Shown in pieces: positions 17,344-27,584 of a stretch of DNA of 64,000 nt; the first letter of the stretch is position 1; each line of letters opens with the position of its first letter. This stretch comes from JABMQB01 sp963666575 (GTDB lineage Bacteria > Bacteroidota > Bacteroidia > Bacteroidales > Prolixibacteraceae). Both the position numbers and the translations under genes were made by a program. The notes beneath the pieces were generated by a model. The model worked only from the letters and a program-made list of their open reading frames with translations, had not been told where the DNA came from and ran no database searches. The DNA lies in NCBI GenBank assembly GCA_963666575.2, contig CAXXYG010000021.1:101400-165399 (forward strand), read 5' to 3'.

Positions 17344-19329
17344 TTACTTTAATTTGATTTTAATAATTGTAAATGAGTATGGATTAATTTTCAAGTTCAG
17401 ATCTTTCCCGTCAAGGTAAATATTTTTTTCAACAGGAAAAATATTATCCGGATTTTCAATTGAATTCATTGCATCGAGCTCAGAGCTACTTAATACTATT
17501 AATTTTGCATCAGATAATAATTCTTTATTCGTATTTAGCTTGATATCTAGAACTTTCTCGGTTTTGTTATTATTAATAACTTTCAAAATAATTTCCTTAG
17601 TTTCTGAATCAGAAACAGCTGAAGCGAATATTCCATTATTTCCGGTTAATGGATTTCCATCTTCTAAAATGTTAAGAAGATCAGTTCCCTTATTTGTTGA
17701 ATATAGTTTTTGCACATAATAATTTGGAGTTCCGTAGGTTGTCAGGTTATCAAACCAAATCAGGTCAGGAGACCATTGCCATGCATCAACATGGGCAAAC
17801 AATGGTGCATACGATGCCATATAAACAACATCAGCGTTTCGTTCAAGTCCACTCATAAAAGCAGCTTCGGCCAAGGCTGCTTCCCATGTATTAACATTTA
17901 ACCGCCTGTTATCAGGAAGACTGGTACGGGCTCCGTATTCACTTAAAAAAATCTTATACCCATTTCGGTCAAAATCATCATATAAGGCGGCATTATTAAA
18001 AAACCAATCAGCACTGCTGTATGCATGAATATCGACCAGGGGTGCGTTATAGTTTCTCAGAACGCTGTCGGCATATTCAAACATTGGCCCGGTAGCTGAC
18101 ATACCTGCAGAAGCCACTAATAGAATTTCAGGATGTTTTTCCTGTAATGTTTTTTCAAAAATTGCATACCTCTCAAAATACTGTGGCCCCCATTGTTCGT
18201 TTCCAATTCCAAGGTATTTCATATTAAAAGGTTCCGGATGTCCCATTTCGGCTCTTATTTTTCCCCACTCCGAATTAACCGTGCCATTTGCAAATTCGAT
18301 CAAGTCAAGGGCATCCTGAACATAAGAATCCAGTTGATCTAATGGTACTACTTCAGCAGTATTAAACTGGCACGCCATTCCACAATTAAGGATGGGAATG
18401 GGTTCAGCACCAATATCTTCAGCCAGCTGGAAATATTCAAAAAATCCCAACCCAAATGACTGAAAATAATCGGGAGCTACATATTCATTTTCATCATTCC
18501 ATCGGTTAATTACTACCTTACGGTCTTCGATATTCCCAATTGTTTTTTTCCATTGGTACCGTTTTGAGATATCGCGCCCCTCCACAATACAACCTCCCGG
18601 AAACCTGATAAAGCCGGGATTCATGTCAACCAGCCTTTGTACCAAATCGGCCCTGAATCCACCCTCTCTTTTCATCCAGGTATCAACAGGGAATAAAGAG
18701 ATCATATCTACATCAATAACTCCTTCACCCTCAAAACAGATTTTTAAACTGGCTTTTGAATCAGTTTTCACGGCCGTAAATATCGATTCATATTTATTCC
18801 ATTCAGAATCCTCCGGATTAACCGATGTATTGCCTAAAATTGTTCCGTCCTCTCCTACAAGTTCTACATTTATTTTTACATTTCCTTCAAGAACCGCTGC
18901 CATTATCGAAAAGCGGTATTCGTTATTTTGACTGACTCCAATACCCCGGAATCCTGTATTTGTCATGCAAAATCCGCCTGATTCAGTATTAACATTAATT
19001 CTGGCCATGCGTGAATTATTAGGATTTTCCTCACCACGGTTTATGATTAACATGGAAGTGTTAGTTAACATTCTAAAACGTCCTCCTCCCATTTTCCAGC
19101 CTTCAAGTGGATTTGGGAATTCGAACGACCTGTTTTTGACCAATTCTGCATAAACTCCTCCGTCTGCAGCAAAATTAATGTCCTCATAAAAAACACCCCA
19201 CATTGTAGGTTGAATTTTTGCTATGGGATTGTCCACATCCACTACTATTTTTACATCCTGAGAAAAGGATATTTTAAATACCAACAAAATAAGGGCGATA
19301 AATACAATTCTTAAAGTATTTGTCCTCAT
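17344..19329 (-). CDS. GH51 alpha-L-arabinofuranosidase
   Basis: Secreted enzyme that removes arabinofuranosyl side chains. I start at 19329 because MRTNTLRIVFIALILLVF is a good signal peptide; an in-frame ATG at 19356 would put nine polar residues in front of it. Seen: the N-terminal family segment MWGVFYEDINFAADGG, a CBM-like beta insert (about 90-210), the acid/base in YLGIGNEQWGPQYFERY and the nucleophile in IFLSEYGAR, followed by the C-terminal beta-sandwich. About 660 residues, normal for the bacterial secreted type. Within the PUL it lies between DUF1593 and GH2 genes. Confidence 0.93.
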   Translation of the reverse strand: MRTNTLRIVFIALILLVFKISFSQDVKIVVDVDNPIAKIQPTMWGVFYEDINFAADGGVYAELVKNRSFEFPNPLEGWKMGGGRFRMLTNTSMLIINRGEENPNNSRMARINVNTESGGFCMTNTGFRGIGVSQNNEYRFSIMAAVLEGNVKINVELVGEDGTILGNTSVNPEDSEWNKYESIFTAVKTDSKASLKICFEGEGVIDVDMISLFPVDTWMKREGGFRADLVQRLVDMNPGFIRFPGGCIVEGRDISKRYQWKKTIGNIEDRKVVINRWNDENEYVAPDYFQSFGLGFFEYFQLAEDIGAEPIPILNCGMACQFNTAEVVPLDQLDSYVQDALDLIEFANGTVNSEWGKIRAEMGHPEPFNMKYLGIGNEQWGPQYFERYAIFEKTLQEKHPEILLVASAGMSATGPMFEYADSVLRNYNAPLVDIHAYSSADWFFNNAALYDDFDRNGYKIFLSEYGARTSLPDNRRLNVNTWEAALAEAAFMSGLERNADVVYMASYAPLFAHVDAWQWSPDLIWFDNLTTYGTPNYYVQKLYSTNKGTDLLNILEDGNPLTGNNGIFASAVSDSETKEIILKVINNNKTEKVLDIKLNTNKELLSDAKLIVLSSSELDAMNSIENPDNIFPVEKNIYLDGKDLNLKINPYSFTIIKIKLK

Positions 19330-19383
19330 GATTTTAAAATTATATGAATTCTCCATTCGAAAAATATTTCTTATAAATATTTG

Positions 19384-20925
19384 CTATTCAATTGATACGA
19401 TTATTCTTTGGAAACGTGTTAATTCCGGAGTTCCATCGTCGGTTACTTCCAGAATAACATGAATAGTTTGCCCTGATTTTGCATCTTCAGGAATACTTAG
19501 TATTGCCTCTTTGTTTTGGGAATTTTTAATTATCACATCTTTTCCAAATGTTCCAGCCTCTTTGTATTGCCACCATTTATACGAAAGGTTATTCCCATCC
19601 GGATCTGTTGCCTCTCCCTTGAGCGACACTTCTTCCCCGGAATTTGCCAAAATATCCAGGCTATGGTTTACCTTAACTTCAGGAGCGTGATTTGCATCAA
19701 CAAAATCGGTGACGCACCAATCGGCCCTTGCTGCAAAATCATTCTGAAGCACTTTAACCCAACGAATCTGAGGATATGTTGATTCTTGTTCGCCGGTATA
19801 AGGATTATAATCAGTTACATTCCGTCCATCTTCCCAACGCCGGTTATTTGTTTCGGAAAGGACAAACCTGCCGCCTAATCCTCCATAAGATGGATCTTCC
19901 GTACTTCTGAGCCCGTAGTTCAACAAATAGAAATAAGCAGGAGAATCACCTTCCGAAATAAAAGAATATTGTTGCATGCCTCTTTGTTCTGCCACCTCAG
20001 GATTTCCATGGTTATGTTCAGGATCTCCTTTTATTTGTTGTTCATCGCCCCAACAATAATAACTATCTAATAAAGGGCCGTGGTTAAATTTAATATTTTC
20101 CTTGTGCCAGTTTCCATCCATATATACTTTAAGCTCATCCGGGACCACTCTGGGCCACATATATGCAAAACTCCAGAATTGGGCTGAATTATAAATAACC
20201 CGAATATCAGGCCAATTGGGAGCAACATACTCATTATATGTAATGTCTTGATCTAGAACCGTATAAATTATGGCCTTTTCAGATACTTTATTATAAATTA
20301 TATTCCACTCCTCTGTTCCCTGGTACGTTTCCTGAATTGACTTAAGCGCTCGGGCAACTGTATTTGTTCCACCCCAAATTTGTAAATATACCGGTTCAGG
20401 ATTTTCATCGAGCAGTATGGATTTTATCCAGTCAGAACCTTCCGTATTTTTTGCCATTTCTCCTTCAAATTCAATATTGCCGATTTTAATAATACTTTTG
20501 AGGTAATCTGCTGCTGGATAATCTGTATCATGTATAATTAGATTTTTATATACCTGGGCATATTCATCAATAAAACCTTCCATCCAGTCGGTTCCAGGCC
20601 ATCTTAAATCGGTTCTTTCTCCATATCTGGCATTTGTTGGTGATGTATAAAGTGTACCTTTGCCATCACCTGCATAATGCCATTGTGAACTACTGTAAAC
20701 AAGGCCTTCAATATTAAATTCATTGCTATATAATAGTAGCCTGATAAATGAATCCATATCATCTACTTCGCCATCAGTTGTAACGACAATCCTTGGTTTT
20801 AAAGGTTCTGAAGTTATTTTCTTTTTACAGCTATTAACCGAAAAGAAAGCCAGAAATAATAAACTCAGTGGAAAAACCAAAAATATCTTTTTTATAGTTT
20901 TTGAGTTTTTATTGTTAATATCCAT
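19384..20925 (-). CDS. DUF1593 lipoprotein (nucleoside-hydrolase-like fold plus Ig-like tail)
   Basis: About 513 residues from the Met of MDINNKNSK (20925); an earlier in-frame start at 20961 is less likely. Lipoprotein signal ending in FFSVNSC. The main domain starts with RIVVTTDGEVDDMDSFIRLLLYSN, where the aspartate cluster recalls the calcium site of nucleoside hydrolases, and continues with LQIWGGTNTVARAL. The last 90 residues form an Ig-like domain (ILANSGEEVSLKGEATDPDG). Family members are found in plant-polysaccharide degraders (called cellulose-binding or Sde182-like) but no firm activity is known to me. Its place inside the PUL suggests hydrolysis of a glycosidic bond. Confidence 0.85.
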   Translation of the reverse strand: MDINNKNSKTIKKIFLVFPLSLLFLAFFSVNSCKKKITSEPLKPRIVVTTDGEVDDMDSFIRLLLYSNEFNIEGLVYSSSQWHYAGDGKGTLYTSPTNARYGERTDLRWPGTDWMEGFIDEYAQVYKNLIIHDTDYPAADYLKSIIKIGNIEFEGEMAKNTEGSDWIKSILLDENPEPVYLQIWGGTNTVARALKSIQETYQGTEEWNIIYNKVSEKAIIYTVLDQDITYNEYVAPNWPDIRVIYNSAQFWSFAYMWPRVVPDELKVYMDGNWHKENIKFNHGPLLDSYYCWGDEQQIKGDPEHNHGNPEVAEQRGMQQYSFISEGDSPAYFYLLNYGLRSTEDPSYGGLGGRFVLSETNNRRWEDGRNVTDYNPYTGEQESTYPQIRWVKVLQNDFAARADWCVTDFVDANHAPEVKVNHSLDILANSGEEVSLKGEATDPDGNNLSYKWWQYKEAGTFGKDVIIKNSQNKEAILSIPEDAKSGQTIHVILEVTDDGTPELTRFQRIIVSIE

Positions 20926-21024
20926 AATAATTCTTTTAATATGTAATTGAATGAAAGTCAAGCTTCACAACCTATAATTATCTTAACAAGATATTTCATT
21001 TCTCAAATTTGCCCAATCCCGTCA

Positions 21025-21069
21025 TTTCAAGAAAGAGCTACCGGTTTTAAAGGCAGCTCTTTCATGAAA
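21025..21069 (-). promoter_or_regulatory. Intercistronic stem-loop after susD
   Basis: A strong stem: TTTCA-a-GAAAGAGCT (21025-21039) pairs with AGCTCTTTC-a-TGAAA (21055-21069), 14 pairs with one A/A mismatch around a 15-nt loop. No T-run follows on the minus strand. It separates susCD from the enzyme genes. Such stems often protect the highly expressed susCD message or lower downstream expression; that role is inferred. Confidence 0.55.
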
Positions 21070-21094
21070 ATTATTTAATAGTTATAGTTTATAA

Positions 21095-22897
21095 CTAATT
21101 ATATCCTGGATTTTGGGTTAATGTTGGAACTCCATCTATCTGGCTGTTTATAATAGCCGACTGGTTAAACGGTAGATATTCATCCGTTCCAATATCAAAT
21201 GATATTCCTTTCAGGTAAACAGTATACTGCGACTGAAATTCAGCATAATCATTAAACTCCTTTTGAATATATTCAGTACCAAACCGGATTACATCATAAA
21301 AACGCCCTCCTTCAAAACCCAGTTCAAGGGAACGCTCAAATAAAATAGCATCAAGTGCCTGTGAGTTTGAAGTAAAAGTTCCGTAAAGGCCAATATTATA
21401 ATTGGACGCAGGAGCATCACCAGTTTCATTCATGACCCATCCATCAGAATTCTGCATTCTTGCCCTTACCTCATCAACAAAACCAGCTGCAGCAGTAAGG
21501 TTATTCTTCACTCTTACTTCCAGTTCAGCACCCCACAGCAAAACATCTGCAAAACGAATTATATGGCCGTTAATTGCATTAAGAGCCCTACCGACTTCAT
21601 TATGAACTCCTTCGAATGCTTTGTAATACATCATTTTTTTATGAATATATGGCCCGTTATAAAGGCCTGTAGCGTCCCTCATCCAATCAACTCCAGGCAT
21701 TACACCCCAATCCAGATAGGGAATACCACGTCTTCCCACAACCCAGTCAAGTCTTGGGTCAAGTGGTTTTGTCTCAGGTTCAAATTCTACACTGCTGGCT
21801 AATCCATAGTCATTTTTTACCGGCTCAGAATTGGTTTCGTAATAATCTAAAAAAGGTAATCCATCCGTATCTACTCTGAATTTATCGACGAACCACTGAG
21901 AGGGAGATATATATCCCCAGCCTCTTCCAAAACCCGGACTTCCCGGCCTCTGAAACGACATCCATACATTTTCCACATTATAGGTGTTATCACCTCCAAA
22001 CCATCCGTCATAAGCATACCCGTTTACCGATATCTGAACCTGAAAAACATTTTCTTTGTTATTCTCCTGTTCCGGATCAAAATTGTCATGATATTTAGGC
22101 ATCAAACCGTATTTCTCCCCCTTTGCGGTGTTTCCATTGTTGATAACATCCATACAAAGTTCATATGTTGTTGCATCATATTTTTTTTGTTCCATACGGA
22201 TTTTGACCAGATAAGCTTTCGCAGCCCATGAATTAGCCCGCACAAATTCAACTTGTGTGCCAGGCAAATTATCTGCTGCAAATTTCATGTCGGCTTCAAT
22301 ATTGGGCCATATATCTACATACGTTACACCGTCGTTATCAACAGTATTGGGTTGTTTGACATCAAGTCCATGGGTTTCATCAATCCATGGAACATTGCCC
22401 CATATTCGTTTTAACATAAAATAGAAATGGGCGCGCAAAAATCTGGTTTCAGCCAATGCTGTGTTTTTTTCCACATCTGTCATCCCCTCAGCATCAGGAA
22501 TTAAACCGATCAATTGGTTAGTCACGCTGATGGCATTGTAATAAACCTGAAAAATATTAGGAGCAAAAGGAGTAGTCGATAAAAGATTCCATTGTGCAAA
22601 AGGTTCCCATGATGCTCCATCACCGGCTTCTGTACCAACAAGAGATTCACCGCCTCTAACAGTTCCCAACAAATGAGACCAGGGAGATACAAGCAAACCG
22701 GCGAAACCATCATTTTTGCCATTTAATTGTCCGTAACAGCCTATCAGTAATCCATTAATACCTTCCTTGTTGGAAAGCACTGATTTGTCATATGCACCAA
22801 GGGCTGGTTGATCTAAAAAATCATCGGAACATGAGAAATTAATGCTGGTTAAGATAAATATAACCAATGTTGTATATATTATTTTGTACTTTTTCAT
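21095..22897 (-). CDS. SusD/RagB-family glycan-binding lipoprotein
   Basis: Surface lipoprotein that binds glycan and caps the SusC transporter. 600 residues with lipobox in INFSCSDDFLDQPALGAYD. The typical SusD helices are seen (TALAETRFLRAHFYFMLKRIWGNVPW at 147-172 in part, FVRANSWAAKAYLVKIRM) and the C-terminal SusD_RagB segment (VDEVRARMQ, LDAILFERSLELGFEGGRFYDVIRFG). It starts 24 nt after susC stops, so the two are co-transcribed. Confidence 0.96.
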   Translation of the reverse strand: MKKYKIIYTTLVIFILTSINFSCSDDFLDQPALGAYDKSVLSNKEGINGLLIGCYGQLNGKNDGFAGLLVSPWSHLLGTVRGGESLVGTEAGDGASWEPFAQWNLLSTTPFAPNIFQVYYNAISVTNQLIGLIPDAEGMTDVEKNTALAETRFLRAHFYFMLKRIWGNVPWIDETHGLDVKQPNTVDNDGVTYVDIWPNIEADMKFAADNLPGTQVEFVRANSWAAKAYLVKIRMEQKKYDATTYELCMDVINNGNTAKGEKYGLMPKYHDNFDPEQENNKENVFQVQISVNGYAYDGWFGGDNTYNVENVWMSFQRPGSPGFGRGWGYISPSQWFVDKFRVDTDGLPFLDYYETNSEPVKNDYGLASSVEFEPETKPLDPRLDWVVGRRGIPYLDWGVMPGVDWMRDATGLYNGPYIHKKMMYYKAFEGVHNEVGRALNAINGHIIRFADVLLWGAELEVRVKNNLTAAAGFVDEVRARMQNSDGWVMNETGDAPASNYNIGLYGTFTSNSQALDAILFERSLELGFEGGRFYDVIRFGTEYIQKEFNDYAEFQSQYTVYLKGISFDIGTDEYLPFNQSAIINSQIDGVPTLTQNPGYN

Positions 22898-22921
22898 AAT
22901 TTAAAATGTTTAGAATTTATA

Positions 22922-25900
22922 TTAGAATTCCAAATTCAGTCCTATAACAATCTGTTTCGGTGTCGGATTTTGTGTTGACATAACCCCCATTGCAATATCC
23001 AATCCACCTAAAGCAGCATCAGGATCGAGGCCTGTGAAAGGTTTATCTCCACCCAATATGGTAAACAGATTCTGTGCCTGTACATAAATTCTCAATGCGT
23101 CGATTCCAATATTCCTTATCGTTTGTGAAGGGAAAGTGTATCCCAGTTGTAATGTTTTCATCCGAATAAAAGTTGCATCTTCCACATAATAATCCGATGC
23201 TACCATTTTGGTTTCTGTATCCGATATATCAAGCTTGGGCAACAGAGCGGAACCCGAATTTTCTGGTGTCCATGATTCATAAAGCATCCGTTCACTTCGG
23301 TTATATTGAAATTTATTCATATCCAGATCTCTTCGCATAAGATTAAAAATTTCTCCTCCCTGATTCCAGAAAATAAATGTACTCAAATCAAAATTTTTGT
23401 ATTTAAGTGCTATATTAAAACCAACCTGAAAATCAGGATGCGGGCTTCCGAGTTGAACTTTGTCGTTATCATCGATTATATAATCACCATTCGTGTCGCT
23501 GATACGCCACCTCCCAACGGCCGGAGTGATAGGAGTTAAATATTGAGCCGCATAAGCATCAACTTCTGATTGTGTTTCAAAAAAACCATCCAATTGAAAT
23601 CCCCAGATATAGGATATAGGATAACCTTTTTCTGTACGAGTGATGATACCCATATCAGAGTCGTCGGCCCCTGAAAGGAATGAATCGTCACTTTCAAGTA
23701 CCTTATCAACATTATTTTTGTACAAACCAAAGTTTGCATCAACATTATAGGAAAGTTCACCTATTTTACCTCTGGCTGATGCACTTATATCAATACCCTT
23801 ATTTGTCATATTACCAATATTCACATTGGGTTGACCAGCACTTGATCCGGTGAAAGGTGCCTGGTTTTCAACAAGAAGGTCTTCTGTTTCCTTGATGTAA
23901 TATTCCATTGAAAGAGTATACTTTCCGCCTAAAAAGGTAGCATCGAAACCTACATTAGTAGAAATACTCTTTTCCCATCTTGCATTAGGATTCCCAATAG
24001 CATCAGTAGCATAACCCGGTATTATTGTATTTCCACCATTCATCGCATAACCACTTATGGGAGATTGCGAATACCGTGTATATTGATTTTGTGCTTCAAG
24101 TCCGGTTTGATTTCCAATAACTCCATAACTACCTCTGACTTTCATATCATCCAACCAGGTAAGTCCATCCATAAAATTTTCTCCAGAAACCCTCCACCCG
24201 ATACCTACAGCCGGAAATACACCGTATCGATAATTTGAGCCGAATTTAGATGAACCGTCTCGACGAAGAGTTGCATTTATCAGATATTTATCAGCATAAG
24301 AATAATCCAATCGTCCGAAAACTGATGCCAATTGCTGTCTGGTAAGTCCTCCGCTATTTGATTGTGTACCCAATCCGGTATTAAGCATTACAAAATTGGG
24401 ATCATCATTAATGTCATAACCAACACGGGTAGCTACTATGTCATCACCATAATCTCTAATTGCTTCGCTTCCTAATAATATTTTTGCAGTATGATCTCCC
24501 AATTTCCTGGAATAACTAAGCGTATTAGTCCATGTCCAGGATGTGCTGTAATCCATTGTACGAGCTAATGTACTGACAGATGTGTTTTCTGCATGTTCGA
24601 AGGTTTGTTGTGTAAGATCCCAGAGGTTTGAACTATTATAGCTAACGCCAAAAGTGGTTTTTGCTACCAGGTCTTTTAATATGGTCAGTTCTGCAAAAAC
24701 ATTTCCAAATACATTAAAAACATATTTTTTGTCAAACCTTTCACGCCATCTGTCTCCAATTGGATTTCGGGCATTTCCCATCCCGGCAACTGCTCCACTA
24801 ACCGGATTACCCTCGATATCCCATACCGGTAAAAGCGGATTCATATATCTTCCATATGTCCCACTACCGCTACCAGATGTCTCGGTATACGCTACCTGTA
24901 AGTTTTCCCCTATTTTAAAAGACTTTGATAAATTAAAAATAGAATTTGCACGTACCGTGTATCGGCTAAAACTTGCCCATTCATTTGAGGTTTCATCCTG
25001 ATCAAAGTAACTCAAACTTAATGCATACGTTCCAGCTTCTGAACCGCCAGTAACTCCAAGTTGTATATTGGTAATGGCAGCAGGATTAAACAATTCATCA
25101 TACCAATCCGTATCAGCAGATTTTACAATTTGATTTGATTCAAAATTATAATTTGACGGATCAACCAGCTCAGCGAACTTTGCTGGATCTGAAACTCTTA
25201 ATTCTTCGAGGTATGCACCACCATAAGGGCCAGCCTTTATGTATTCGGGAATCACAGGTACAGCACCACTACCATATTGTGAATGAACAGGATCAAGGCC
25301 TGCTCCCTCATAGGATTTCCACCAGTATTCACCGTATTCCTGAGCATTCAATAATTCAGGAAAACCATTTGAACTTACATAATTTACACCTGTATAGGCC
25401 TTTGCTGAAAACTTTGCTTTGCCAACCCGGCCTTTTTTAGTTGAAATAATAATAACACCTGATGCTGCCCGAGCGCCGTATACTGATGCTGATGCTGCAT
25501 CTTTTAATACCTGTATTGACTCAACATCATTCGGATTTAAATTATTAAAAGTCACGCCATCTGCTGGGACTCCGTCGACAATATATAATGGTTCAGAACC
25601 TCCAAATGAACCAAATCCCCGAATTCTTACTTTCGGTTCACCCTCCGGTGAGCCATCAGACTGAACAAACACACCTGCTGCTCGTCCCTGTAACTGGCTT
25701 CCAACAGTTGAAGCATTTGTTTTTTGCATTTCATCAGTATCAACTACTGATACGGAGCCAATTATATCCTTCTTTCTTTCCATTGTGTAACCCGTGATGA
25801 TTACTTCTTCCAATCCAACAACATCTTCTGTCAAAGTAGCATTAACAATTGTTTGGTTCCCTACTTCAATTTCTATTGTTTTCATTCCAATAAAAGAAAA

Positions 25901-26437
25901 CACTAACACACCTCCATCGGGAATATCCGACAAGGAATATTCTCCATCTAAATTAGTAACTGTTCCATTGGTAGTCCCCTTAACAACAACAGTTACTCCG
26001 GGCAATGGAAGGCCTTGCCCGTCAACTACTTTCCCTCCTACATTTTTTTGTTGGGAAGAGGAAGCATTTTCATTAAATGTCGTTAAAACAATCTGCCTGT
26101 CTTTAACTAGATAATTTACATCTGTTTCAGAGAATATTTCAGCGAGGATATTTTCGATTGATTTTTTAGTAACATCAATCTTTATTTTCCGTTCAATATC
26201 AATCATATTCTGATTAAAAAGAAAATAAAACTCACTGTTGTTTTCAATTTCATCTAATACTTCAATTAAACGGGCATTATCCATTTTTAAGGAAAGCCGC
26301 GTTTGTTGAGAATAACCTGAAGTCGCCCAAACCTGGGTAAGTCCTAGTAAAAGAAAAAAAACACTTAATCGCATGATTTTCCATGTTTTAGTTTGGGCAC
26401 CAAAAAATAAGGTATCCCTAATCCATTTTTTTTTCAT
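22922..26437 (-). CDS. SusC/RagA-family TonB-dependent receptor, full length
   Basis: 1171 residues. Long leader MKKKWIRDTLFFGAQ before the hydrophobic segment, an STN domain (about 45-125, LKMDNARLIEVLDEIENNSEF), a carboxypeptidase-like regulatory domain (GQGLPLPGVTVVVKGTTNG), a TonB-linked plug (ITGYTMERKKDIIGSVSVVDT, RIRGFGSFGGSEPLYIVDGV, VLKDAASASVYGARAASGVI) and a beta-barrel that ends with QIVIGLNLEF. The STN domain means it signals to the FecR encoded just upstream. Import of the oligosaccharides cut by the GH30/GH2/GH51 set is inferred. Confidence 0.97.
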   Translation of the reverse strand: MKKKWIRDTLFFGAQTKTWKIMRLSVFFLLLGLTQVWATSGYSQQTRLSLKMDNARLIEVLDEIENNSEFYFLFNQNMIDIERKIKIDVTKKSIENILAEIFSETDVNYLVKDRQIVLTTFNENASSSQQKNVGGKVVDGQGLPLPGVTVVVKGTTNGTVTNLDGEYSLSDIPDGGVLVFSFIGMKTIEIEVGNQTIVNATLTEDVVGLEEVIITGYTMERKKDIIGSVSVVDTDEMQKTNASTVGSQLQGRAAGVFVQSDGSPEGEPKVRIRGFGSFGGSEPLYIVDGVPADGVTFNNLNPNDVESIQVLKDAASASVYGARAASGVIIISTKKGRVGKAKFSAKAYTGVNYVSSNGFPELLNAQEYGEYWWKSYEGAGLDPVHSQYGSGAVPVIPEYIKAGPYGGAYLEELRVSDPAKFAELVDPSNYNFESNQIVKSADTDWYDELFNPAAITNIQLGVTGGSEAGTYALSLSYFDQDETSNEWASFSRYTVRANSIFNLSKSFKIGENLQVAYTETSGSGSGTYGRYMNPLLPVWDIEGNPVSGAVAGMGNARNPIGDRWRERFDKKYVFNVFGNVFAELTILKDLVAKTTFGVSYNSSNLWDLTQQTFEHAENTSVSTLARTMDYSTSWTWTNTLSYSRKLGDHTAKILLGSEAIRDYGDDIVATRVGYDINDDPNFVMLNTGLGTQSNSGGLTRQQLASVFGRLDYSYADKYLINATLRRDGSSKFGSNYRYGVFPAVGIGWRVSGENFMDGLTWLDDMKVRGSYGVIGNQTGLEAQNQYTRYSQSPISGYAMNGGNTIIPGYATDAIGNPNARWEKSISTNVGFDATFLGGKYTLSMEYYIKETEDLLVENQAPFTGSSAGQPNVNIGNMTNKGIDISASARGKIGELSYNVDANFGLYKNNVDKVLESDDSFLSGADDSDMGIITRTEKGYPISYIWGFQLDGFFETQSEVDAYAAQYLTPITPAVGRWRISDTNGDYIIDDNDKVQLGSPHPDFQVGFNIALKYKNFDLSTFIFWNQGGEIFNLMRRDLDMNKFQYNRSERMLYESWTPENSGSALLPKLDISDTETKMVASDYYVEDATFIRMKTLQLGYTFPSQTIRNIGIDALRIYVQAQNLFTILGGDKPFTGLDPDAALGGLDIAMGVMSTQNPTPKQIVIGLNLEF

Positions 26438-26490
26438 AAATTTGATTCATTAAGTAGTTTAAAAAATAACACGTTTACACTGCTTGACAC

Positions 26491-26523
26491 AAACAGGAGA
26501 GTGCTGCAAACACACTCCTGTTT
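26491..26523 (-). promoter_or_regulatory. Stem-loop between fecR and susC (second locus)
   Basis: AAACAGGAGAGTG (26491-26503) pairs with CACACTCCTGTTT (26511-26523), 12 of 13 pairs, with a 7-nt loop. It begins directly after the fecR stop codon. The stem shares AACAGGA with the hairpin at 970-999 in the other locus. No T-run follows on the minus strand. Confidence 0.55.
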
Positions 26524-26524
26524 T

Positions 26525-27571
26525 TTAATTAAAGGCCTTAAGCCTTTTTCTATCTAACACAACAATAATTTTCCTTTTTTCATAAATGTTATCATCGATG
26601 ACCATACGGGGCTGTTCCTGAAAACTAAGAGGAGCTGTTAATGCCAATAATTTTAATACTTCTTCAATAGGTTCATCTATAAATGTGGCACGGAATGCAT
26701 ATTTTAATAGTTCAGTATCCTGAATTTCGATTTCAACATTATACCACCGGCCAAGCCGTTCGGCCACTAATTTTAAACCTTCATTTCTAAAAACAAGTTT
26801 ACCTTCAGTCCACCCTACATATTGAATAGCTTCGACTTCACTTTTATCAAATTTGCTATTTTGTGTGTTCAGAACAAGTTTCTGGTTGGGCTGAAGCACA
26901 GTAATTTCCTCGCCTTCAATAGACGTTATATCCACTCTCCCATTATTTAAAATTACCTCTTCCTTATATTCATTTTTGTAAGCAATTACATTAAAACTGG
27001 TTCCTAATACTTTGATATTCAGATTGGGAGTATGTACAATAAATGGATGTTGCTTATCATGTGTTACATCAAAAAATGCTTCGCCAACCAAATCAACCTT
27101 TCGTTTATTCACAAAATCAACAGGATATTTTAATGTTGAACCACTATTCAAGAAACCTATTGTTCCATCGGGAAGGTTAAATTTAGTACGAACTCCTAAG
27201 GGACATTGAATCTCGGCATAAACAATTTCATTCATTTTTGTCTCGCTAACAGGAAAATATTCAATTACAAGAAAAGTAAGAATAAGTGGAACAATCAATA
27301 TTGCCGCAATTCTTTGGAAAACAGAAATAAATTTATGCGTTTTAAAAGTTTGTTTTTCTTCGCGTAGTTTGACATGAATTTTATCAAGTAAGTGGTCGAC
27401 ATTATCTTCCGGTAATCCTTGTTCTACAATTTCATTCCAATGTTTTAGCAGATGACCTCTTAATTTAAATCTCTTATCGTAATCAAGAAAAATTGCCTTT
27501 ACTTCATTGTAATCTCTTCGGGAATAAGTTCCATTAAAAAACCGGTATAAAATTTTTGGATTAAGATCCAT
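26525..27571 (-). CDS. FecR-family anti-sigma factor (second locus)
   Basis: About 348 residues from the ATG at 27571 (MDLNPKILYRFFNGTYSRRD); a GTG at 27619 is in frame but would overlap the inverted repeat there and add an unlikely hydrophobic leader. One membrane helix around 87-105 (ISVFQRIAAILIVPLILTFL), the FecR domain (GFLNSGSTLKYPVDF, VLGTSFNVIAYKNE) and the C-terminal DUF4974-type domain (LVAERLGRWYNVEIEI). It pairs with the ECF sigma encoded upstream and with the STN domain of the SusC encoded downstream. Confidence 0.93.
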   Translation of the reverse strand: MDLNPKILYRFFNGTYSRRDYNEVKAIFLDYDKRFKLRGHLLKHWNEIVEQGLPEDNVDHLLDKIHVKLREEKQTFKTHKFISVFQRIAAILIVPLILTFLVIEYFPVSETKMNEIVYAEIQCPLGVRTKFNLPDGTIGFLNSGSTLKYPVDFVNKRKVDLVGEAFFDVTHDKQHPFIVHTPNLNIKVLGTSFNVIAYKNEYKEEVILNNGRVDITSIEGEEITVLQPNQKLVLNTQNSKFDKSEVEAIQYVGWTEGKLVFRNEGLKLVAERLGRWYNVEIEIQDTELLKYAFRATFIDEPIEEVLKLLALTAPLSFQEQPRMVIDDNIYEKRKIIVVLDRKRLKAFN

Positions 27572-27584
27572 AAGAACAATCAAT

